Assembly: GCF_900176345.1 (NCBI RefSeq)
Contig: NZ_FWXU01000007.1
Coordinates: forward strand, 221,852-285,851
Length of the DNA stretch: 64,000 nt
Origin: Rhizobium sp. RU36D
GTDB lineage: Bacteria > Pseudomonadota > Alphaproteobacteria > Rhizobiales > Rhizobiaceae
Reading direction: 5' to 3'
Shown: positions 36,602 through 45,445 of the stretch, one piece after another
How the letters are laid out: every line of letters begins with the position of its first letter
Numbering within the stretch: the first letter of the stretch is position 1
Position numbers and translations under genes: made by a program
The notes under the pieces: generated by a model
Seen by the model: only the letters and a program-made list of their open reading frames with translations
The model's database searches: none
What the model was told of the DNA's origin: nothing

Positions 36602-36626
36602 AAAAAAACCCGGCCGAAGCCGGGTT
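36602..36626 (-). terminator. Rho-independent terminator of tRNA-Leu
   Basis: On the minus strand, a perfect eight-base stem AACCCGGC/GCCGGGTT with a TTCG tetraloop is followed by TTTTTT, five bases after the tRNA 3' end. Confidence 0.92.
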
Positions 36627-36630
36627 GTTT

Positions 36631-36715
36631 TGGTGCGGTCGAGAAGACTCGAACTTCCACGTCTTGCGACACAGCGACCTCAACGCTGCGCGTCTACCAA
36701 TTCCGCCACGACCGC
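36631..36715 (-). tRNA. tRNA-Leu (anticodon GAG)
   Basis: An 85-nt class II tRNA on the minus strand. The acceptor 5' strand GCGGTCG pairs with CGACCGC, followed by an encoded CCA. The anticodon stem CAGCG/CGCTG encloses the loop TTGAGGT, giving anticodon GAG (reads CUC and CUU). A long variable arm (GTGTCGCAAGACGT region) and the T-arm loop TTCGAGT are present. Confidence 0.96.
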
Positions 36716-36905
36716 ATCGTGGTAGCGCCGAATTGCTCCGGCGGGGGTGCATGTAGCAAAAGCCCTCAGACTGCACAAGGCCGCCATGACAGTTTTTTGA
36801 TAAAAGCTGAGGACACCCCAAATATGCCTTGTGCATATCCGCAATAGCCCGCGGCTTGCGGCCCGAGCGCTTATTTGCCAAACAGGGAAAAACAGGTCTG
36901 AGACG

Positions 36906-37646
36906 ATGCAACGCACGGAAATTCAAAGTGAAATGTTTGCGGCGCCGGGAAGTCCGCCCGTGCGCTGGCGCATATCGGAAAATCTCGTGCCCTACGCAGA
37001 GGCGGTGGCGGAGATGGAGCGCGAGGTTGCTGCCATTGCCGACGGCACGGCCTCGGAACTCGTCTGGCTGCTGGAGCATCCGCCGCTCTATACCGCCGGC
37101 ACAAGCGCCCGCCAGGCCGATCTATTGTCACCGGACCGCTTTCCGGTCTTCGCCACCGGACGGGGCGGCGAATACACCTATCACGGGCCCGGACAGCGGG
37201 TTGCCTATGTGATGCTGGATCTCAAGCGCCGTCGGCCTGATGTGCGCGCCTTCGTAGCCGCGCTGGAACAGGTTGTCATCGGCACGCTCGACCTGATGAA
37301 CGTGAAGGGCGAGCGGCGCGAGGATCGGGTTGGTGTGTGGGTGCGGCGACCGGAGCGTCCGCTGCTGCCGGATGGCTCCATGGCGGAGGATAAGGTCGCT
37401 GCTCTCGGCATCCGCTTGCGTCGCTGGGTGAGCTTCCACGGGCTGTCGATCAATGTCGACCCCGACCTGGACCATTTTTCCGGCATCGTGCCCTGTGGCA
37501 TCTCGGCCTATGGCGTCACCAGCCTCGTCGATCTCGGCCTGCCCGTGATGATGAGCGATGTGGATATCCTGTTGCGGCAGGCCTTCGAAAGCGTTTTCGG
37601 TGAGACGATCGATGAGGGGCTAAGTGTGCGGCCGGTGGCCCTGTAA
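36906..37646 (+). CDS. lipB: Lipoyl(octanoyl) transferase
   Basis: A 246-aa enzyme moving octanoyl groups from ACP to the lipoyl domains of dehydrogenase complexes, the first step of lipoate assembly. The [21 protein letters not shown] block, catalytic Lys163 in [12 protein letters not shown] and thiol Cys197 in [14 protein letters not shown] are present. The ATG at 36906 is chosen; AGGTCTG is a weak ribosome site upstream, and an upstream ATG at 36831 would add 25 unconserved residues. The next gene, an OsmC protein, begins 12 bp downstream. Confidence 0.95.
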   Translation: MQRTEIQSEMFAAPGSPPVRWRISENLVPYAEAVAEMEREVAAIADGTASELVWLLEHPPLYTAGTSARQADLLSPDRFPVFATGRGGEYTYHGPGQRVAYVMLDLKRRRPDVRAFVAALEQVVIGTLDLMNVKGERREDRVGVWVRRPERPLLPDGSMAEDKVAALGIRLRRWVSFHGLSINVDPDLDHFSGIVPCGISAYGVTSLVDLGLPVMMSDVDILLRQAFESVFGETIDEGLSVRPVAL

Positions 37647-37658
37647 GGAGAGATGTGC

Positions 37659-38084
37659 ATGGTCAAGCTGAATGTCAGGACAAGAGAGGTGGGCGCTGTT
37701 GCCACGGCCGCGACAAGCGGTTCCGTGACGGTAACTACGCCTACGGGAGGTTCGCTTGATGTGGTCACGCCACCAGCGGCTCCGGGCTTCAGTCCGCTCG
37801 ACCTGATTTATGCCTCGCTCGCCTCCTGTCTGGTCATCAGCACCAAGATGGCCGCTGTGCGCCAGGGTGTTCAGGATCGGCTCGGCGATGTCAGGGTGCA
37901 AGTCACCGGCGAGAAGGCCCATGAAGGACCGTCGCGCATCGAGCGATTCGACATTGTCTTTGATATTTCCGGTGACCTGACGAGCGATGAAAAGCAGGCG
38001 CTCATGCACGCGGCAGAGGGAGAGATCTGCACCGTCAGCAACACATTGCAAGGTGCACCGGTGCTCACGGCCCGCCATGTCTGA
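37659..38084 (+). CDS. OsmC family protein
   Basis: A 141-aa peroxiredoxin-like protein of the OsmC/YhfA family. The two redox cysteines are in LASCLVIST (near residue 55) and GEICTVSNTL (near residue 126), both conserved in peroxidase-active members. AAGGAG lies eight bases before the ATG at 37659, favouring it over the ATG at 37653. Likely cotranscribed with lipB; OsmC/Ohr proteins use lipoylated proteins as reductants in some bacteria, which gives the pairing a possible meaning (inference). Confidence 0.88.
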   Translation: MVKLNVRTREVGAVATAATSGSVTVTTPTGGSLDVVTPPAAPGFSPLDLIYASLASCLVISTKMAAVRQGVQDRLGDVRVQVTGEKAHEGPSRIERFDIVFDISGDLTSDEKQALMHAAEGEICTVSNTLQGAPVLTARHV

Positions 38085-38160
38085 AACGATTTCTGGCTTT
38101 TGCGCTTTAACAACAGTGGCTTATCGCGAAATGCTCAGAAAATGAGTCCGGACTGTTGGG

Positions 38161-38838
38161 CTACTCTGGCTCCCAGCCGCCATCGGGCCGGAGTCGCAGC
38201 CTTGGTGTTGCAAAACATCCGGTGACAAGATCAGGCCAATCCGGATCGGCGTCGGCGAGCGCACCCCGCCAGCGTTGCGATTGCAGCATTGCAGCGCCGA
38301 CGACAACCGGACGGATGCCCGATGTCTTCAACAGGCTCAGGCCTGCGATGATGGAGGTTCCGCTGGAAATCACGTCATCGACCAGCGCCACGCGCTGATT
38401 CTCGATCAGCGGCAGCATGCGCGGATCGATATAGAGCCGCTTTTGTTGCGCCGTTGTGATGGAGGACATCGGCACCGATAATTCGTCCGAATACCAGAAT
38501 TTTCTGGAGGTACCGAGCGGCACGTAGCGATGATGGCCGAGCTTCTGCGCCACCGCGGCAGCGAGCGTCAGCCCCAAGGTTGGCAGTCCGACGACCACCT
38601 CGGGGCGAAAGGGCCGGAGCTTCTCGGCCAGATCGTCGGCGAGAGCATCGAGGACCGCAAAGCTCGCCTGGTTTATGATCAGGGAGGCGAGGGCGTGCTC
38701 GCCATCGGCGAGCTTGCGGATCGGCAATCGCAGCTGTCTGCCATTATCAAGGGCTACCGGATAAAAATCCCAGTGCGGCGCATCGAGCTCGAATGTGCCG
38801 GGATCGTGAATGTCCTGCCAGAAGTCGTGAGGCTGCAT
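38161..38838 (-). CDS. Phosphoribosyltransferase-type protein
   Basis: A 225-aa type I phosphoribosyltransferase-fold protein. The PRPP-binding loop is VALVDDVISSGTS (near residue 155), and the pyrophosphate-loop region GLPTLGLTLAAAVA is near residue 93. The base substrate is not clear; it lies next to purine-salvage genes but is not obviously Apt, Hpt or Gpt. ATG at 38838. It is divergent from the M20 gene with 160 bp between start codons. Confidence 0.82.
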   Translation of the reverse strand: MQPHDFWQDIHDPGTFELDAPHWDFYPVALDNGRQLRLPIRKLADGEHALASLIINQASFAVLDALADDLAEKLRPFRPEVVVGLPTLGLTLAAAVAQKLGHHRYVPLGTSRKFWYSDELSVPMSSITTAQQKRLYIDPRMLPLIENQRVALVDDVISSGTSIIAGLSLLKTSGIRPVVVGAAMLQSQRWRGALADADPDWPDLVTGCFATPRLRLRPDGGWEPE

Positions 38839-38998
38839 CGTCTTTTGTCCCTTTGGCGGAAAAGCGCGGCTTACCTGCGCAAATTCCACGTGAGCGGTTC
38901 ATATCGCCCGACAGTCCGTCTATAGCAAGGGAGTGCCCGGCAACGGGCAGAGTTTCACAGCGCGGCCCGTACTGGCCGGCGACGACAAGCGGAAGACC

Positions 38999-40171
38999 AT
39001 GCAGATCGCCTACGAGATTGCCTCCGACCTCGAATTTCTCACCGATCTTCGCCGAGACCTGCACCAGCATCCGGAGCTGGGTTTCGAGGAAGAGCGCACC
39101 AGCGCCATCGTTGCGAGGCTGCTGGAAGAGGCGGGCATCCCGGTTCATCGCGGGCTCGGCGGCACTGGCGTGGTCGGCACGCTGCAGGTCGGCAATGGCA
39201 CCCGTGTCATCGGCCTGCGCGCCGACATGGATGCGCTTGCCATGCCGGAGACTGCCGACCGCCCTTATAAATCCCTGGTGCCCGGCAAGATGCATGCCTG
39301 CGGCCATGACGGGCACACGGTGCTGTTGTTGGGTGCTGCCCGATATCTGGCCCGGACCCGCAATTTCTCCGGCACCGTGCATTTCATCTTCCAGCCGGCT
39401 GAGGAAGGGCGGGGCGGGGCGAAGCGCATGGTAGAGGAGGGGTTGTTCGATCGCTTTCCCTGCGACGCCGTCTACGGGCTTCACAATATGCCGGGCCTCG
39501 ATCCGGACGAGATCGCGGTGGTCGAGGGGCCGCAGCTGGCGTCGTCCGACAGTTGGTACGTAACGTTTCGCGGCATCGGCACCCATGGCGCCAAGCCGCA
39601 TCTCGGCAAGGATCCGGTGACCGCCATGGCGACCTTCCTGTCCGCCCTACAAACGATTGTCGGCCGCGTGGTCGATCCGCTGCAGCCGGCCGTCGTCAGC
39701 GCCTGCTCGGTCCAGGCCGGCAACCCGCAGGCGCTCAATGTGATCCCCGATTTCGTCGAGATCGGTGGGACCGCCAGGGCCTATACGCCTGAAGTGCGCG
39801 ACCAGTTGGACACGGAAATCGGCAGACTGGCGCGGGGCACCGCCGAAATGTTCGGCATATCAGCCGATTATCGCTTCGAGCGGCGTATCCCGCCCGTCGT
39901 CAACCATGCCGATGCCACCGCGCGAGCGCTTTCCGTGGCGCGCGAGGTGTTTGGCGCCAAGGTGCGCACCGCGTTTCCGCCGTCCACCGCCGGCGATGAC
40001 TTCGCCTATTTCGGCCAGCAGGCACCGGGCTGCTATGTCTGGCTCGGCAATGGACCGGCCGTCGATGGCGCGCTGCACCACAACACGGCTTACGATTTCA
40101 ACGACGCTGCAATCGGGCCGGGCGTTACATTCTGGTCGCGGCTTGTGGAGCGGGAACTCAGCGCCGTTTGA
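38999..40171 (+). CDS. M20-family amidohydrolase (hippurate hydrolase type)
   Basis: A 390-aa zinc amidohydrolase of the M20D group. Metal-site motifs are ADMDAL, ACGHDGHT and PAEEGRGG; the C-terminal STAGDDFAYFGQQAPG and HHNTAYDFND segments are typical of hippurate hydrolases and N-acyl-amino-acid or IAA-amino-acid hydrolases. The substrate is unknown. ATG at 38999 with CGGAAG upstream. The adenine deaminase gene is convergent, ending 16 bp away. Confidence 0.9.
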   Translation: MQIAYEIASDLEFLTDLRRDLHQHPELGFEEERTSAIVARLLEEAGIPVHRGLGGTGVVGTLQVGNGTRVIGLRADMDALAMPETADRPYKSLVPGKMHACGHDGHTVLLLGAARYLARTRNFSGTVHFIFQPAEEGRGGAKRMVEEGLFDRFPCDAVYGLHNMPGLDPDEIAVVEGPQLASSDSWYVTFRGIGTHGAKPHLGKDPVTAMATFLSALQTIVGRVVDPLQPAVVSACSVQAGNPQALNVIPDFVEIGGTARAYTPEVRDQLDTEIGRLARGTAEMFGISADYRFERRIPPVVNHADATARALSVAREVFGAKVRTAFPPSTAGDDFAYFGQQAPGCYVWLGNGPAVDGALHHNTAYDFNDAAIGPGVTFWSRLVERELSAV

Positions 40172-40187
40172 GATCGACGCTTTGGCA

Positions 40188-41960
40188 TCAAGCCGGTCCA
40201 AGAACAGGACTGGTGAGCACGGTGCCGGTCAGGACATCTGCAATGCCGCGATCGGTCTGGTGCGGCCCGGCATTGCAGGCCAGCGTGGCGCCGAAACAGG
40301 CCTTGAACACGAGATAAGGCGGCTGCCAATCGACCACCTTATCCATGGCGGTGCGCAGGTCGCGAAAATCCTGCGCCACCTCGGCAAGCGGTGCCTCCGA
40401 GACGAGACCTGAAATCGGCAGCGGCAGCAGGGCCTCGATCTTGCCCTGCGACGCCACGGCCATGCCGCCGCCCGCGGCAATCACCGCATTGGCGGCGACT
40501 GCCATGTCGTCGACATTGCCGCCAAAGACCGTGAGGTTGTGGCTGTCATGCGATATCGTCGTGGCAAAGGCGCCTTGCCATTGGCCCCAGCCGGTCAGGA
40601 ATCCGACCCTTGGCCTGCTGTCAGCCATGCCGTGGCGGTGGGCGACCGCAATCATGGTGGTGCCGTCAGGGGGCACGACGAAGCCGTCACGGATGTCTGC
40701 CTCCGTTTCTCCCCATTGGGTGAAACGCGGACGGTCAATGGTGGCGAGCCGCACTCTGGTTCCCTCTGCACGAACACGGAAATCCTCGGCGGTCAGCGGC
40801 GCGATCTTCATCGAGTGGCGCAGCTCTGCCGTAGATATGGTTGCGGGTGCCTCCAGCATGCGCGATTGCTCGGCGACCACGACGCCGCTTGCGAGCACCG
40901 TTTGCGCCCTGAAGTCGCTCAGGTCATCGAAGATGACGATATCGGCGCGGCGTCCCGCAGCGATAAGGCCGAGGTCTGATCGGCTGAGCCGTTGAGCGGC
41001 GTTGAGGGTTGCTGCGCGCAGCGCCCAGACGGGTGGCAGGCCATAGCGCACCAGTCGGCGCACGACGTCGTCTAGGCCGCCGCCGGTCTCGAGGTCGTCG
41101 GGAAAGACGTCGTCTGTGCAAAGCGTTACCGTCTGCGGCAGGTGGCCGAGACGATTGAGTTCGGCGACGAAGTCCGGCAGCAGATGATCGTGGGAGCCGC
41201 GCAGCTCGATCGTCAGGCCGGCACGCAACTTGGCCATGAGATCCTCGCCCGCCACCAGTTCATGGTCGGAACTGACGCCGGTGGCCATGAAGGCAGCGAG
41301 ATCGGAGCCCTGCAAACCGCGCGCATGGCCGCAGACCAGCTTGCCCGAGGTTAGACCGGCCTGGACGATGGCACTCATGCGCGGATCGCGGTCGATCACG
41401 CCGCGCATATTCATCACCTCGGCTATGCCGCCCACTTCAGGCCAGCCCAGCATATCGGCAATCTTGCCGGCATCGAAGTCTGCGCCGGCAAGCTCCAGTC
41501 CCGGTGCCGAGGGCACGCAGGAAGGAGCAAGCAGAATATAGCGAAGCGGCGTGGCGGCAGCAGCCTGGGCTGCGAAACGCACACCCTCGAGCCCATGCAC
41601 ATTACCGAATTCATGTGGGTCCCACACGACCGTCGTCACTCCGCGTGGCAAGACGGCGGCAGCATAGGTGGCAGGCGTCACCATCGAGCTTTCCACATGC
41701 ATGTGGGTGTCGATCAGGCCTGGGGTCACGAAGCGACCGGTAGCGTCGATGATCTGGGCCGAATCGCCGCGCGCTGCTGGTGCATGCACGCTTGCGATCA
41801 GCGACCCGACGATGCCGATATCCGCTGCCCGAAGCTCGCCAGTGACCATGTCGACCAGCGTGCCACCTGTGATGAGATAGTCGAAGGCCGCGTCGCCGCG
41901 GGCCGCTGCGACAGCCCGGCTGCGCAGGTCGGCATCATTGATGTCTTGAGGTTCTGCCAT
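40188..41960 (-). CDS. ade: Adenine deaminase
   Basis: A 590-aa amidohydrolase converting adenine to hypoxanthine and ammonia. Metal motifs DTHMHVESSM (near residue 88), VVWDPHEFGNVHG and CTDDVFPDDL are those of bacterial Ade enzymes; the C-terminal GFLTGWGQWQGAFATTISHDSHN block is also diagnostic. GAGG lies nine bases before the ATG at 41960. It is 11 bp downstream of a nucleoside hydrolase, which would release adenine from adenosine, so the two form a purine-salvage pair under the LacI-type regulator upstream. Confidence 0.95.
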   Translation of the reverse strand: MAEPQDINDADLRSRAVAAARGDAAFDYLITGGTLVDMVTGELRAADIGIVGSLIASVHAPAARGDSAQIIDATGRFVTPGLIDTHMHVESSMVTPATYAAAVLPRGVTTVVWDPHEFGNVHGLEGVRFAAQAAAATPLRYILLAPSCVPSAPGLELAGADFDAGKIADMLGWPEVGGIAEVMNMRGVIDRDPRMSAIVQAGLTSGKLVCGHARGLQGSDLAAFMATGVSSDHELVAGEDLMAKLRAGLTIELRGSHDHLLPDFVAELNRLGHLPQTVTLCTDDVFPDDLETGGGLDDVVRRLVRYGLPPVWALRAATLNAAQRLSRSDLGLIAAGRRADIVIFDDLSDFRAQTVLASGVVVAEQSRMLEAPATISTAELRHSMKIAPLTAEDFRVRAEGTRVRLATIDRPRFTQWGETEADIRDGFVVPPDGTTMIAVAHRHGMADSRPRVGFLTGWGQWQGAFATTISHDSHNLTVFGGNVDDMAVAANAVIAAGGGMAVASQGKIEALLPLPISGLVSEAPLAEVAQDFRDLRTAMDKVVDWQPPYLVFKACFGATLACNAGPHQTDRGIADVLTGTVLTSPVLGPA

Positions 41961-41971
41961 GGTCCCATGCC

Positions 41972-42895
41972 TCACTTGCCCGCCTCCCACGCCAGCGCGT
42001 CGAGCACGATTGCCTTCAGAGCTGCCGCATCGCAGTCGGCGGCGAATTCGCCGTTGAACGCCCCATGGGTGGCTCTTGTTTCCACAACCGTGCGGCCGCG
42101 GGTCAGGCTGCCCGCCAATTCCATGTCGATGCGGGCCGGTTGAAAGGTCACCAGATCTCCGCGCACAAAGGCGGCGGCTGCTGCCGGATCGTAAAGCGCC
42201 ATGGCGGGCCGGCCGCGCGAGATGGCGGTGTCGATGAAACCGGCCAGCATATCGGCAATCAGCGCCGCATTCTTTCCACCTGCCCGTCGGATCGGATCGA
42301 CATCGGCGGGAGATGCCTCGATCTTCCGACAGAAATCCAGGTCCACCATTCGCAGCTTCACCCGATGTGCCAGGACGATCGCCACCGCTTCGGGGTCTGC
42401 CAGCGCGTTGAACTCGGCAGATGCCGTGTGATTGCCACGGGTCAGCCCGCCGCCCATCCACATCAGTTCGTCGATGCAGCAGGCAAGGTCGGGGCGGGCG
42501 AGCACAATGGCGGCGATGTTGGTGAGCGGCCCGAGCGCCAGGATGCGTCGGGGTTTGCCATTACTCTCCAGCCAGCGACACAGGGCCGGGAAGGCATCGC
42601 TGCCTTGGATCGGTGGCATGGCCGGGAGACTTTCGCCCTTGGTCGGGATTCCGGTTTCGCCGAGGATAGCCTGTGCCGTCTCCAGATGCGCCAGCACGGG
42701 CTGGTCACGGCCAATATGAAGGGGAAAGCGCCAGCCAAAGGCACTGACGGCCCCCGCCGCGTTGCGTCTCACCTGTTCCATCGGCGTGTTGCCGAAGACA
42801 AGCGAGACGCCATCGATCTCCAACCCGGCATGGGCCACGGTCATGATCGCCGCAATGTCATCAAAGCCCATATCCGTATCGATCCAGATACCCAT
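41972..42895 (-). CDS. Inosine/uridine-preferring nucleoside hydrolase family protein
   Basis: A 307-aa nucleoside hydrolase that splits the N-glycosidic bond of nucleosides to base and ribose. The calcium-binding aspartate cluster IDTDMGFDD is at the N-terminus and a conserved GPLTNIA motif is near residue 122; MGGGLTRGNHTASAEFN provides further ligand residues. The ATG at 42895 is favoured; GTG at 42904 is possible. Purine specificity is inferred from the adjacent adenine deaminase. Confidence 0.93.
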   Translation of the reverse strand: MGIWIDTDMGFDDIAAIMTVAHAGLEIDGVSLVFGNTPMEQVRRNAAGAVSAFGWRFPLHIGRDQPVLAHLETAQAILGETGIPTKGESLPAMPPIQGSDAFPALCRWLESNGKPRRILALGPLTNIAAIVLARPDLACCIDELMWMGGGLTRGNHTASAEFNALADPEAVAIVLAHRVKLRMVDLDFCRKIEASPADVDPIRRAGGKNAALIADMLAGFIDTAISRGRPAMALYDPAAAAAFVRGDLVTFQPARIDMELAGSLTRGRTVVETRATHGAFNGEFAADCDAAALKAIVLDALAWEAGK

Positions 42896-42900
42896 GGCTG

Positions 42901-43209
42901 TCACCCAAAATGCTGGAGGGAATTCGCCGTCGCCACCGGCATATTGTCCGGCAGTCGACAGCCCTTGTCAGTCCGGATCTGGCACGCGCAGGAGAGATGC
43001 GCGTACCAGATCCTGGCCAGCCGACCTGGAAGGTCAGCCAGCCCTTGCCCTGGGAGGCATTCATTATCGACCGTCAGGCCGATTTCGGGAGTTCCGTTGG
43101 AAACCCGGGGGTGAGGGAACGAAAGGTGGCCGATCAGGCCCTGTCTCAGTCTCAGGAGGTGATCTGCAATCGCTGGCCCAGGGCGGGCTGTTCGGGGCAG
43201 GCGACTCAT
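42901..43209 (-). CDS. Doubtful 102-aa ORF bridging LacI and nucleoside hydrolase genes
   Basis: This ORF starts with an ATG overlapping the LacI stop (ATGA) and stops five bases before the nucleoside hydrolase ATG, as a coupled operon gene would. Its product has no recognisable domain, is rich in Arg, Pro and Cys, and codon use is not convincing. The interval would otherwise be a 310-bp untranslated gap in an operon, possibly holding a second promoter. I give it low confidence. Confidence 0.25.
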   Translation of the reverse strand: MSRLPRTARPGPAIADHLLRLRQGLIGHLSFPHPRVSNGTPEIGLTVDNECLPGQGLADLPGRLARIWYAHLSCACQIRTDKGCRLPDNMPVATANSLQHFG

Positions 43210-44255
43210 GGTCCGACGGCCTCCGTCGCGCTACCTGTGCCAATGCTCGGCCGCGCAGCAGCCGATGTCTGGCGGATCAGCAGCGCCATCGGCACTTTTG
43301 CGGGTGTTGCAGCCGCCACATTGTGGGTTCGCTTGGTGTCCGCGATGACACGCACCAATGCCTCGATTGCAAGCGCGGCGATGGACGCCATGTCCATTTT
43401 CACGGTCGTGAGGCTCGGGGTCACGACCGAGGACCAGATCAGGTCATCGAAGCCAGTGACGCTGACATCCTCGGGCACGCGGATCCCGGCTCGGTTGAGT
43501 TCCGTCAATGCCCGTAGCGCATGCAGGTCCGAGACGGCAGCAATGGCGGTGACACCGGCTGCGACCTTGTCCGCCAGTCCGAGCGGGCTGCCATGGCCAT
43601 GGCGCTTGTCGTGGGTTTCAATCCAGAAGATTTCGGCCTGCGCACCGGCCGGCATCCTGCTTTTCATGCCGCCGATCCGATCGGTCTGCACATTCGAGCT
43701 GGGATTGTTGCCGATCAGCAGGAGGTTTTGATGGCCGAGAGTGATGAGGTGATCGATGACCAGTTCGCCGCCCTGCCAGTGGTCGGCCGAAACCGTATTG
43801 CCAGGGGTCGATAGGCTGTCGATCACGGCAACGGGGCAGCCGATATCGGCAATGCGCGTGCCGCGCCGCGGAATGATCAGGATACCGTCCACATCGCGTT
43901 CGATAAGGCGTGCGATGGCGGCGGTCTGTGTCGCAACGTCATCGCGCGAATCGGCGATCAGCAGACCGTAACCGGCCTGGCTCGCCGCATATTCGATGGC
44001 CTGGGCGATCTGGGGAAACAGGGGATGGCTGATGTCGGGGAGAACCAATCCCAGCACTCTCGTGCGACCGGTACGTAGCGCGCGGCCCGCCTGGCTCGGG
44101 ACATAGCCAAGCTCGGCGGCCTTGGCCCTGACGCGCTCGACAAGCTCCGCCGAGACGCGCCCCTTGCCGGAGAGCGCGTTGGACACGGTCGCCACGGAGA
44201 CGCCGAGCGCGGAGGCTATGTCGCCGAGATTGGATCCGGGCCGGACGAGGGCCAT
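43206..44255 (-). CDS. LacI-family regulator of the purine-salvage operon
   Basis: A 349-aa regulator. The helix-turn-helix LGDIASALGVSVATVSNAL lies at residues ~9-28, followed by the hinge LGYVPSQAGRALRTGRT and a periplasmic-binding-protein-like ligand domain (VLGLVLPDISHPLFPQI onward). AAGG lies eight bases before the ATG at 44255. A perfect inverted repeat 14 bp upstream is its likely autoregulatory operator. Nucleoside hydrolase and adenine deaminase genes follow on the same strand, so the ligand is probably a nucleoside or base (inference). Confidence 0.9.
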   Translation of the reverse strand: MALVRPGSNLGDIASALGVSVATVSNALSGKGRVSAELVERVRAKAAELGYVPSQAGRALRTGRTRVLGLVLPDISHPLFPQIAQAIEYAASQAGYGLLIADSRDDVATQTAAIARLIERDVDGILIIPRRGTRIADIGCPVAVIDSLSTPGNTVSADHWQGGELVIDHLITLGHQNLLLIGNNPSSNVQTDRIGGMKSRMPAGAQAEIFWIETHDKRHGHGSPLGLADKVAAGVTAIAAVSDLHALRALTELNRAGIRVPEDVSVTGFDDLIWSSVVTPSLTTVKMDMASIAALAIEALVRVIADTKRTHNVAAATPAKVPMALLIRQTSAAARPSIGTGSATEAVGP

Positions 44256-44268
44256 AATCAAGCCTTTT

Positions 44269-44290
44269 GCTGATTAAACGATTAATCAGC
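44269..44290. promoter_or_regulatory. LacI-type operator upstream of the purine regulator gene
   Basis: Perfect nine-base arms GCTGATTAA and TTAATCAGC flank a four-base centre ACGA, spanning 22 bp and ending 14 bp before the regulator's ATG. Symmetry, size and location suit an autoregulatory LacI-family operator blocking the operon promoter. Confidence 0.72.
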
Positions 44291-44379
44291 GTTAAACCCT
44301 GGACTTGCCAGAGTCAAATTTTACTCAGGCTGAAATGTCCTGGCCGGACGTCAGCAGCAGGCAATATCTGACCCTGCCG

Positions 44380-44868
44380 TCAGTCCGCGTCGGGGATGTG
44401 GCTATCGACACCTGCCGTGCGGATCCGATTGCGGACTTCAGAGACACCGCGCGTGGCAAGCACGACTTGCTCGATCTGATGCCGTTCGGTCGGCGCATCC
44501 ACAACACCGTCCAACGTCACGACATGCCCGTCGACATGGACGTCGATACCATCGATCACCACGCCATCGATGCTTTCGATGTGTTCCGTGATATCGGCCT
44601 CAAGCTGGTCACTGTTCTCGCGATGATCGGTTTCCGGGAGGACGGGAGAGACAAGGTCGGGCTCGCCGCCATCGGCATCCACGGTCTTGGTCCGGAACCC
44701 TGCATTGGCCGCCTCGTCAAAGTTTCCGTCGCCCTCGCCATAGGCGCCGTTGCCGGCGGGACCGGCAGCACCGTCGGCATAGGGCCAGCCGCCATCGATG
44801 TTGCGCTCCTCGTAGTCCCGGAAATCTTCTTCGCGGGACAGGTCCTTGCCATCGATTGTTACAGACAT
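44380..44868 (-). CDS. BON-domain protein
   Basis: A 162-aa hydrophilic, acidic protein. Residues ~1-90 are low-complexity, rich in Gly, Asp and Glu. A C-terminal BON domain (about 95-155) shows the pattern D..L..DI.EHIESI....I..I.V.V.GHVVTLDGVVDAPTERHQIEQVV and VSEVRNRI. BON domains bind phospholipid or sugar ligands. No signal peptide is visible, unlike many periplasmic BON proteins. GGAAG lies before the ATG at 44868. Confidence 0.83.
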   Translation of the reverse strand: MSVTIDGKDLSREEDFRDYEERNIDGGWPYADGAAGPAGNGAYGEGDGNFDEAANAGFRTKTVDADGGEPDLVSPVLPETDHRENSDQLEADITEHIESIDGVVIDGIDVHVDGHVVTLDGVVDAPTERHQIEQVVLATRGVSEVRNRIRTAGVDSHIPDAD

Positions 44869-44953
44869 CGCGTTCTTCCTTCGCTTGGAGATGTGCAGCA
44901 AGAACGCGGCAGACGGGTTTTGGTTCAGCGGGGCAGGCCGTTTGACAGGCCCG

Positions 44954-45445
44954 TCACCTCTGCTCCTTCTGCCATTTCTTTATCAGCCGCTCCCGCTTCA
45001 GCCTGGAGAGGCGCTGCAGCCAGAAAATCCCGTCCAACTGGTCGATTTCGTGCTGCATGCAGATGGCCGGAAAGCCGCTCATGTCGACCTCGTGCGGCAT
45101 GCCCTCAAGATCCTGGTACGAAAGCCGGATCGCGGCGGGCCGGGTGACGATGTCAACGGCTCCCGGCATGGAGACGCTGCCTTCCTGATGGCTCATCATC
45201 TCCGATGACTGGGACAGAATCTGGGGGTTGACGAAATCGCGCCGCCCACCAAGCTCCGGCAGGTCCAGCACGACGAGGCGTAGGAAGTGGCCCACATGGG
45301 CGGCCGTTATGCCCACACCCGGTGCCGCACGCATCGCTGCATAGAGCTGATCGGCGAATTCGCGCAGCTTGGGACCGAAATCGGTGACCGGCGCGCAGGT
45401 CCTTGTCAGGCCGGGATCGGGATAGCGGAGGATGGTCAATGTCAT
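44954..45445 (-). CDS. Peptide-deformylase-like protein lacking catalytic ligands
   Basis: A 163-aa protein with the full deformylase fold and length, but altered active-site motifs. Motif 1 (GxGxAAxQ) reads GVGITAAHVG, so the Gln is His. Motif 2 (EGCLS) reads EGSVS, so the metal-ligand Cys is Ser. Motif 3 (HExDH) reads HEIDQ, so the second metal-ligand His is Gln. Codons were read directly for motifs 2 and 3. It is therefore unlikely to bind the catalytic metal normally or to deformylate N-formyl-Met. Rhizobia usually carry a separate canonical def gene. ATG at 45445; the gene is monocistronic or follows nothing obvious. Confidence 0.88.
   Translation of the reverse strand: MTLTILRYPDPGLTRTCAPVTDFGPKLREFADQLYAAMRAAPGVGITAAHVGHFLRLVVLDLPELGGRRDFVNPQILSQSSEMMSHQEGSVSMPGAVDIVTRPAAIRLSYQDLEGMPHEVDMSGFPAICMQHEIDQLDGIFWLQRLSRLKRERLIKKWQKEQR

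Noticed and set aside
42896..43205. Possible purine riboswitch ahead of nucleoside hydrolase/adenine deaminase
   Set aside because: I could not find the conserved three-way-junction core or loop sequences of known purine riboswitches in this gap.
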